Below, in pieces: positions 58,526 through 64,000 of a stretch of 64,000 nucleotides of DNA. Position 1 is the stretch's first letter, and each line of letters starts with the position of its first letter. Below the pieces are notes generated by a model that saw only the letters and a list, made by a program, of their open reading frames with translations, was not told where the DNA came from and searched no databases. Source of the DNA: Phycisphaerales bacterium (GTDB lineage: Bacteria > Planctomycetota > Phycisphaerae > Phycisphaerales > UBA1924); assembly GCA_020847175.1 (NCBI GenBank), contig JADLCM010000034.1:62001-126000 (forward strand), read 5' to 3'. The position numbers and the translations under genes were made by a program.

Positions 58526-60768
58526 AGGATGAGCATCCACACGAGGATGAGAACCGCGCCCAGGCCCACGGCCATGCCCGCGGCGTACCCGTGCAGGTCG
58601 CCGCCCTGGGTGGGGCGGAGGCGCTGCGCGGCGGCGCGGGGAAGCCAGCCGAAGAGATTCACAAGACCGTCAATCAGCAGCTTGTCGATGAGATGGAAGA
58701 CGTGCGAGAGCACCCAGAGCGGGGTGCGCACCAGCGCATCGTACAACTCATCCACCAGCCACTTGCGCCGGGCCCAGCCCGCCACCGGCCCGAGCGCCGG
58801 CACCAGGGCATCAGCCCTGGACGTGCCCGCGGTCTTGCGCCCGGCGTAGTGAAGCACGAACGCGATGGCGATGCCGACGGCCCCGATCGCGCCGGAGACG
58901 TAATACATGATCTTGTGCGGGTCCTGGCCGAACAGCGTGCCGTGCGCGCTCGCTCCGGGTTCATGCAGGCCGGAGGCGAGGAACGCCGCAGTGCTCCCAT
59001 GCCCGTCGGAGATGGTCGTCGCGCTGGACTCGTGAACGAGCTTTGGCACCCATCCGCCGTGCTCGCCCATGAAGTACGGGAGCGCGGCGGCGATACTCGC
59101 CGCGGCGAGGATGAGCAGCACCAGGTTGATGGCCCAGCCCGGCGCATGGGGGTGGAAGTCGTGACCATGCCCCGGCGCGGCGTGCCCCGCCGGACCGTGC
59201 TCCGCCTCCGCGTGGGCATCGCCGCGGCTGTCGTGCCCGTGCGCATCGTGCCCGTGATCGTCATGGGCGTGCAGCTCATCGCCCGGCTCGAAGGTCTTGG
59301 GGCCGACGAACACGCGGAAGAAGACGCGGAAGGTGTAGTACGCCGTGAGCCCCGCCGTGAGCAGGAGCACCCAGCCGAGGACCTGATACCCGGGGCCCAT
59401 CGTTACGAAGGACTCCGCCAGGATCATGTCCTTGCTGAAGAACCCCGCGGTGAACGGCACACCCGCGAGATTGAGACACCCGATGAGCATCGCCAGCCCG
59501 ACGATGCCCCATCCCTTCATGAACGCGACGCCGGAGAGCTTGCGGAGATCGAGCTGGCCCGCGAAGCCGTGCATCACCGCGCCGCAGCAGAGGAAGAGCG
59601 TGGCCTTGAAGAACGCGTGGGTGAAGACGTGGTACGCCGCCCCGGCGCTGGAGAGAAACGCCAGCCCCGCGAACATGTACCCCAGCTGCGACACCGTGGA
59701 ATAGGCCATGATGCGCTTGATGTCGAACTGGGCCATGCCGATCGTCGCCGCGAGCAGGGCCGTCAGCGCCCCCACCCACGCCACCACCGGCAGCGCGTAC
59801 TCCGAGCACAGAAAGATCGGGTATGTGCGTGCGATCAGGTAGACGCCCGCCGTCACCATGGTCGCCGCGTGGATCAGCGCTGAGACCGGCGTGGGGCCCT
59901 CCATCGCGTCCGGCAGCCAGACGTACAGCGGCAACTGGGCGCTCTTGCCGAAGGCCCCGACCATGAACAGAAGCGGGATCACCTGCACCACGAAGGGCAC
60001 CTGGTCCAGGTGTCCGCTCTTGATCGCTTCGATGTACGGCTGGGCCTTGGCGAAGATCACCGCGTACTCGACGCTGCCGAAGTGCACGAAGGCGAGCATC
60101 GTGCCCAAGGCCAGGGCGAGGTCGCCGATGCGGTTCACGATGAAGGCTTTCTTGGCCGCCGCCACCGCCGCGGGCCTCTTGTAGAAGTACCCGATGAGCA
60201 GGTAGGAGCAGAGACCGACGCCCTCCCACCCCAGGTACAGGAGCAGCAGGTTGTCGCCCATCACCAGGCAGGCCATTGAAAACACGAAGAGGTTGAAGGC
60301 CGCGAAGAAGCGGCAGTAGCCCACGCCCTGGTCGTGGCTCATGTACTCGCTCGCATAGAGCGCGATGAGCGTGGCCAGCCCGGTGACGAAGAGCATCCAC
60401 AGGCACGTGAGGCTGTCGATGTAGAACCCGAAGTTGGCGACCAGTCTTTGCCCTTCGCCGGTGCCCCAGGCGAAGTCAATCCAGCGGTACGAGACCGTGA
60501 TCGACCGCCCGCCGGCGAGTTCCAGATACATGGAGACCGCCAGGGCGCACGATGCTCCCAGCAGGCCGACCGTCAGGAACGCCGGCAGCTTCGAGCGGAC
60601 CTTGAGCGCCGCCGCCGCACCGCACAACATCGCGCCGAGCATGGGCAGGACGACGATCAGGGCCACCCACCACGGCCCGTGGGCGACCGGCCCGGCGGAG
60701 GCGTGCCCCTCCTCGGCGCCTGCCGCCAGGAGATTCAGGACCGGGATGATCGACCCGCTGTTCACCAC
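58522..60768 (-). CDS. nuoL: NADH-quinone oxidoreductase subunit L
   Basis: A 748-residue subunit, longer than the usual 600 to 650. The antiporter core has EGVGLCSYLLIGYFYKRP, FGKSAQLPLYVWLPDAMEGPTPVSALIHAATMV and KRIMAYSTVSQLGYM. Residues 500-541 form a loop with thirteen His among 42 residues, mixed with Asp and Gly, between transmembrane segments. The C-terminus keeps the long amphipathic-helix region. The start is GTG (60768 or 60765) after GAGGAG. The His loop may bind metal or just be a low-complexity tether. Confidence 0.93.
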   Translation of the reverse strand: MVNSGSIIPVLNLLAAGAEEGHASAGPVAHGPWWVALIVVLPMLGAMLCGAAAALKVRSKLPAFLTVGLLGASCALAVSMYLELAGGRSITVSYRWIDFAWGTGEGQRLVANFGFYIDSLTCLWMLFVTGLATLIALYASEYMSHDQGVGYCRFFAAFNLFVFSMACLVMGDNLLLLYLGWEGVGLCSYLLIGYFYKRPAAVAAAKKAFIVNRIGDLALALGTMLAFVHFGSVEYAVIFAKAQPYIEAIKSGHLDQVPFVVQVIPLLFMVGAFGKSAQLPLYVWLPDAMEGPTPVSALIHAATMVTAGVYLIARTYPIFLCSEYALPVVAWVGALTALLAATIGMAQFDIKRIMAYSTVSQLGYMFAGLAFLSSAGAAYHVFTHAFFKATLFLCCGAVMHGFAGQLDLRKLSGVAFMKGWGIVGLAMLIGCLNLAGVPFTAGFFSKDMILAESFVTMGPGYQVLGWVLLLTAGLTAYYTFRVFFRVFVGPKTFEPGDELHAHDDHGHDAHGHDSRGDAHAEAEHGPAGHAAPGHGHDFHPHAPGWAINLVLLILAAASIAAALPYFMGEHGGWVPKLVHESSATTISDGHGSTAAFLASGLHEPGASAHGTLFGQDPHKIMYYVSGAIGAVGIAIAFVLHYAGRKTAGTSRADALVPALGPVAGWARRKWLVDELYDALVRTPLWVLSHVFHLIDKLLIDGLVNLFGWLPRAAAQRLRPTQGGDLHGYAAGMAVGLGAVLILVWMLIL

Positions 60769-60802
60769 AAGGCTCCTCGCGCCCCGGCGGCGCGTGACGG
60801 AC

Positions 60803-61174
60803 TCATCCCCGCAGATCGCGCCACTCGCCGGCGCTCAGGCTCTCGCGCTTGCGGAAGAGCAGCACGACGAGGGCGAGCGCCATCGCCGCCTCGGCCGCGG
60901 CGACCGTGAGCACGAAGATCACGAAACTCTGCCCCGTGTGGTGCAGATGGAACCGGCTGAAGGCGACGAGCGCGATGCCCGCTGCCTGGAACATCATCTC
61001 GGTGCACAGGAACATGACGATCAGGTTCCGGCGCGTCAGAAAGCCCACCACGCCGAGGCAGAACATCACCGCCGACACCACGAGATAGTGGGCGAGCGTG
61101 ATCGAGCCCATCTCTGCGGGCGGCGCGGCCTGCGCGAGCATCCACACCGGCGATGAGGCTGCAAGCAGGCTCAT
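60803..61174 (-). CDS. nuoK: NADH-quinone oxidoreductase subunit K
   Basis: A 123-residue membrane subunit with three helices. The conserved Glu of helix two is in LCTEMMFQAAGIALVAF and the second Glu in VAAAEAAMALALVVLLFRK. The N-terminus is about 20 residues longer than usual and hydrophobic. It overlaps nuoJ by four bases and ends 34 bases before nuoL. Confidence 0.93.
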   Translation of the reverse strand: MSLLAASSPVWMLAQAAPPAEMGSITLAHYLVVSAVMFCLGVVGFLTRRNLIVMFLCTEMMFQAAGIALVAFSRFHLHHTGQSFVIFVLTVAAAEAAMALALVVLLFRKRESLSAGEWRDLRG

Positions 61175-62157
61175 GCCTCCCCCTCGGCCGACAGCCGGCG
61201 CGACTGGTTCGCCTTGGCCTCTTCATCCAGCTCAACCTGGCGTCGGCTGAGCACCACGGCGCCCAGCATCGCCATGAGAAGGATTACACCCGCGAGTTCG
61301 ATGGCGCCGGGGTGCCGGTTCAGGAAGTCGAACGCGAGTGACTCGACGTTGCGGGCATCGAAAGAGGACGGGATCGCGACGCTCCGGCGCGACGCCTCGG
61401 CGAATGCGCCGCGCACGCCCGTCGGGTCGGGCCGGGCGACCACGACCGTGCCCGTGTGCATGTCGATCACCGGCAATCCATCGGGCGTCAGGTACACCGC
61501 TTCGTCGGCCGAGATCGCCTTGGCCCGGTGCAGCGCACGCTCAAGCCGGCGCGGCACGCGCTCCATCGCCTCCTGGCTCTGGAACGCCGCCTGCCCCCGG
61601 TTCACCTCGATGCCGCGGACACCCCGGACGACCATCGTCGAGAGGGCCGCCAGCAGCACGAACCCGCAGACCGCTGCCAGGGCCGGCTCTCGGCTCACCT
61701 GGTCATACTCGGGGGCGGCGGCCTCTTCTTCGTCCTCCGCCGGTGCCTGGGTCGCCAGCATGATGACGAAGATGTAGGTGATGAGAATGGCACCGGCGTA
61801 AATAATGATGAGCGCGAACGCCATGAACTCCGCCGCGAGGATCAGGTACATCCCGGCGCTGGCGAGAATCGTGAGGATGAAGTAGAGCGCCGCGTAAACC
61901 GGGCGCGGGTGCGTGATGACGCGCAGGCACCCGCCCAGCGCGACCGCGGCGAAGACGTAGAAGTACACGTTCGGTAACTGCTTTTCGGGCGAGGCCTTCA
62001 GCCCCAGCCCGATCAGCAGAACCCCTACCCCCAGCGCCCCCAGCAGCCCGCCGATCACCTGCGGACTGATGCGCTTTCGGGGGAGTGCAAGCAGCACCCC
62101 GAGCCCGCCGAGGACTACGCCCGCGTACAGAATGAAGGGATTGATGACCTCGCCCAA
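61171..62157 (-). CDS. nuoJ: NADH-quinone oxidoreductase subunit J, enlarged
   Basis: A 328-residue version of a subunit that is usually 160 to 220 residues. Two additional helices lead the N-terminus (FILYAGVVLGGLGVLLALP). The core has HPRPVYAALYFILTILASAGMYLILAAEFMAFALIIIYAGAILI, which is diagnostic. Between the fourth and last helices lies an insertion of about 100 polar residues (RLERALHRAKAISADEAVYLTPDG). The start is TTG at 62157, the first start codon after an in-frame stop. It heads nuoJKLMN; nuoA-I are not in the window. Confidence 0.9.
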   Translation of the reverse strand: MGEVINPFILYAGVVLGGLGVLLALPRKRISPQVIGGLLGALGVGVLLIGLGLKASPEKQLPNVYFYVFAAVALGGCLRVITHPRPVYAALYFILTILASAGMYLILAAEFMAFALIIIYAGAILITYIFVIMLATQAPAEDEEEAAAPEYDQVSREPALAAVCGFVLLAALSTMVVRGVRGIEVNRGQAAFQSQEAMERVPRRLERALHRAKAISADEAVYLTPDGLPVIDMHTGTVVVARPDPTGVRGAFAEASRRSVAIPSSFDARNVESLAFDFLNRHPGAIELAGVILLMAMLGAVVLSRRQVELDEEAKANQSRRLSAEGEA

Positions 62158-62249
62158 CGGACGTCACCCCGCACCCGAGATGCGCCGAACCCAAATGGCC
62201 GGCGCGGCCGATCCTTGCCTCGCGGCTTCAGCCGCTTCACAGGGTCCAG

Positions 62250-62278
62250 AGGATAGAGGCTCCCACCCAAGCCTTCAA
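62250..62278 (-). promoter_or_regulatory. promoter of the nuoJKLMN operon
   Basis: On the minus strand TTGAAG (62278-62273), 17 bases, TATCCT (62255-62250), giving a leader of about 86 bases. Confidence 0.55.
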
Positions 62279-62332
62279 CTCCGGGGCGTTCTCCCCACCG
62301 CCCGATGGTGCTGGGGGTGTCGCACGCGCCGC

Positions 62333-62338
62333 TACCAT
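62333..62338 (+). promoter_or_regulatory. -10 element TACCAT, leaderless GTG start of pgsA
   Basis: TACCAT lies five bases before the GTG at 62344. Confidence 0.5.
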
Positions 62339-62343
62339 GTGCG

Positions 62344-62964
62344 GTGCTCAGCCCCTATGCCAAGTCACGCATCCCCAACGCGCTCACCGTGTCGCGCGTC
62401 GCGCTCGCCGGGGTTTTTTTCGCGGTCCTGAGCCTCCCCGCCCCCGGGCTTCCCCCATCCTGGTCGCTCTGGGCCGGCGCGGCGATCTTTGTCCTCGCCG
62501 CCCTCACCGACGCACTTGACGGGCGCCTGGCTCGCAAGTGGAACGTCGTCAGCCGGTTCGGTCGCATCCTCGACCCCTTCGCGGACAAGGTGCTGGTGCT
62601 CGGTGCGTTCGTCATGCTCGCGGGCCCTGCCTTTGCGCGCCCCGGGGCGGACGGCCCCACGATGCTCTCCGGCGTCGCGCCCTGGATGACCGTGGTCATC
62701 CTTGCGCGCGAGCTGCTGGTGACGTCTCTGCGCGGCCTCGCCGAGGGGCAGGGTGCCGACTTCTCCGCGCTCAAGGCCGGGAAACTCAAGATGATCGTGC
62801 AGTCGGCTGCAATTCCGATCATCCTCGTGCTGCTCGCGCTGAGCGCGGGCGACCCCGGCGTGCCCCTTGTGCGCGCCAATGCCTGGGTGGCGTGGGCCGT
62901 GACCGCTGTCACGGCCTGGAGCGCTGTGCCGTACGTGATGAAGGCACGCCGCGTGCGGGGATGA
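62344..62964 (+). CDS. pgsA: CDP-diacylglycerol--glycerol-3-phosphate 3-phosphatidyltransferase
   Basis: A 206-residue membrane enzyme that makes phosphatidylglycerol phosphate. The CDP-alcohol phosphotransferase signature is complete: DALDGRLARKWNVVSRFGRILDPFADK. RIPNALTVSRVALAG opens the first helix, and LRGLAEGQGADFSALKAGKLKMIVQ is the conserved PgsA loop. The frame is open upstream, but the GTG at 62344 follows TACCAT by five bases and begins at the family start. It is divergent from the nuo operon and convergent with the DoxX-like gene. Confidence 0.9.
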   Translation: MLSPYAKSRIPNALTVSRVALAGVFFAVLSLPAPGLPPSWSLWAGAAIFVLAALTDALDGRLARKWNVVSRFGRILDPFADKVLVLGAFVMLAGPAFARPGADGPTMLSGVAPWMTVVILARELLVTSLRGLAEGQGADFSALKAGKLKMIVQSAAIPIILVLLALSAGDPGVPLVRANAWVAWAVTAVTAWSAVPYVMKARRVRG

Positions 62965-63020
62965 CCCTCACGGGCGGCGCACGAACACCCGCCCGGGCTC
63001 GAAGGATCACAGTGTGATGG

Positions 63021-63533
63021 TCAAGCCGCGGGCACGCCTGCCGCACCGGGCCCGGAGCCGCCCGACCGCCCGTAAAGCACGCGATCGACGCCGCCGAAGC
63101 CACACCCGACGACGCACACGACCAACGACATCGAGAGCAGGATCACATCCTGCGCCACGTGGCACCACGAGGGCGGACCGCTGCACAGGAACCCGGTCTT
63201 CCCGAAGCACGAACACTCGGTCACCACGACGCCGCGGACCATCACCGAGATGATCGCGAACAGGAACGCACCCAGCAGCCCCACGCACACCAGCGCTGCC
63301 CCGCGCGTCCAGAGCCCGAGCACGAGCAACACGCCTGCGATGGCTTCGATCCACGGAAACGCGAACGCCGAGACGTACACCAGGTGGTCCGGCAGGATCT
63401 TGAACGCCTTGATGCCGTCAGCGAAGGCCGGAATGCCCTGAAACTTCAGGTACGCCGCGTACGCCATCAACCCGCCCACGACGACGCGGCAGACCATCGC
63501 CAGGCCCCGCACCGAGGGCTTGTGCTGCCTCAC
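63021..63533 (-). CDS. DoxX/MauE-like membrane protein
   Basis: A 170-residue protein with four hydrophobic segments (VCRVVVGGLMAYAAYLKF, the PWIEAIAGVLLVLGLWTRGAALV pair, AAFLFAIISVMV-like, and VILLSMSLVVCVVGCG). The layout and FPWIEAIAGVLLVLG fit the DoxX/MauE group, which acts in redox or disulfide chemistry in the membrane. Cys residues occur in TECSCFGKTGFLC between helices three and four, which may be redox active. The GTG at 63533 overlaps the rhodanese stop by four bases. The pair suggests sulfur or thiol chemistry. Confidence 0.78.
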   Translation of the reverse strand: MRQHKPSVRGLAMVCRVVVGGLMAYAAYLKFQGIPAFADGIKAFKILPDHLVYVSAFAFPWIEAIAGVLLVLGLWTRGAALVCVGLLGAFLFAIISVMVRGVVVTECSCFGKTGFLCSGPPSWCHVAQDVILLSMSLVVCVVGCGFGGVDRVLYGRSGGSGPGAAGVPAA

Positions 63534-64000
63534 GGCTGGTCTCCGGTCATCACCGGCGCGCCAGCCTTGGTCACCCACTCATCCCACCCGTTCTTGTAGA
63601 TGTGCGTCACCGTGTAGCCCCGCTCGTAAAGCCGGTTGCGGGTGTTCTCACTCTCATCGCAATCGCCCCCCGTGCAGTAGATGACGTACCGCGCGGAGGG
63701 GTCGTAGAAGTTGATGAACTCATCGACCTTCGCGTCGGCATTGTCGAACATATCTGCCGAGAGCCGGATCGCCCCAGGGATGTGCCCGGCCTCGTACGCC
63801 GCCTGGTCGTGCCGCGCGTCGATGAACGTCACCTGCCCCGAATCGACAAACTGAAGCAGGTACTTCGTCTGGTCAAAGTCGATGAACTTGCCGAACGTGA
63901 GGACATCAAACGCGCGCGGCGACGGGGGCTGCACCGGCGCCTGATCCGTCACGCGCGGTTCGTCCGGCGTGGTTCGCTCCGGCGCGGGATTCTGCCCCTG
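63530..64000 (-). CDS. rhodanese-domain protein (N-terminus beyond the window)
   Basis: The visible 156 residues include a rhodanese fold with catalytic Cys in IYCTGGDCDES, plus FIDARHDQAAYEAGHIPGAIRLSADMF and the closing GYTVTHIYKNGWDEWV. Rhodaneses carry a persulfide sulfur. The frame is still open at base 64000 (a Pro-rich linker precedes the domain), so an anchor or second domain lies outside; the GTG at 63952 is probably internal. It is coupled to the DoxX/MauE-like gene. Confidence 0.88.
   Translation of the reverse strand, partial: QGQNPAPERTTPDEPRVTDQAPVQPPSPRAFDVLTFGKFIDFDQTKYLLQFVDSGQVTFIDARHDQAAYEAGHIPGAIRLSADMFDNADAKVDEFINFYDPSARYVIYCTGGDCDESENTRNRLYERGYTVTHIYKNGWDEWVTKAGAPVMTGDQP

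Noticed and set aside
1..64000. CRISPR arrays, insertion sequences, rRNA genes
   Set aside because: No regularly spaced repeats, transposase genes or rRNA-like sequence were found on either strand.

Overview
The window is a stretch of bacterial chromosome, G+C-rich throughout (roughly two thirds by eye), with genes packed on both strands. It most resembles a member of the Planctomycetota, probably Phycisphaerae/Phycisphaerales. Grounds for this are a secreted protein ending in a PEP-CTERM-type tail (a PAP variant), an integrase of the type common in planctomycetes, a NuoJ-N block with enlarged subunits, and many Gfo/Idh, SUMF1 and YdjY-type proteins. The assignment is inferred from protein style, not from a marker search.

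Layout. 1-4107: mutL (cut by the left edge), a small unknown gene, a phosphoesterase, a HAD hydrolase and rsmA. 4169-11158: a complete Opp/Dpp-type peptide ABC transporter, whose second permease carries a large extra domain. 11266-17651: an unknown membrane protein, a UbiA-like protein, a trans-polyprenyl diphosphate synthase, an SDR, an entericidin-like lipoprotein, a class I amidotransferase and a WecA/MraY-type transferase. This last gene overlaps an O-antigen-ligase-like protein (17648-20254). 20574-22688: a solitary elongation factor G. 22827-26120: apbE, overlapping head to head with a SUMF1-domain lipoprotein that is coupled to a Tat-exported Gfo/Idh protein. 26230-29600: a four-gene lipoprotein operon (LpoB-like, LpoB-like, TPR lipoprotein, YcfL-like).

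29919-33771 is a small integrated island at a tRNA-Leu(TAA) gene. It is bounded by a 20-bp tRNA-derived direct repeat. It holds a HTH-ImmA regulator and an HNH nuclease that share a nearly symmetric face-to-face promoter, an AbrB/RelE-like toxin-antitoxin pair, a gene fragment, and an integrase that has lost its N-terminal domains and reads into the tRNA.

33889-40354 is rich in envelope and core genes: a class IV aminotransferase, murD, a YdjY lipoprotein, a PEP-CTERM-type protein with a hairpin leader, uppS and purA. 40532-48315: a zinc ribbon, a degenerate QueC-like protein, an LRAT-domain protein, a DUF695/RraB-like protein, a secreted unknown, an aquaporin, and a glucoamylase-like lipoprotein divergent from a LacI regulator. 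48514-51007: alpha and beta subunits of a 2-oxoacid dehydrogenase E1 with a small unknown gene between them. 51037-55172: a probably acquired unknown gene, then an SDR, a 2-aminomuconate semialdehyde dehydrogenase-like enzyme and a RidA protein, which together look like the lower kynurenine branch. 55197-62157: nuoJKLMN. 62344-64000: pgsA and a DoxX/MauE-rhodanese pair.

The most general signal is in the start regions. At least thirteen transcription-unit starts have a TANNNT hexamer (most often TACCAT) ending 5 to 8 bases before the start codon, with no convincing Shine-Dalgarno sequence. This is the signature of leaderless mRNAs. Other genes have TTGNNN-17-TANNNT promoters with real leaders and good Shine-Dalgarno sites, so two modes of translation initiation appear to coexist. 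The most system-like locus is the island's HTH-ImmA/HNH pair with its mutually exclusive promoters.
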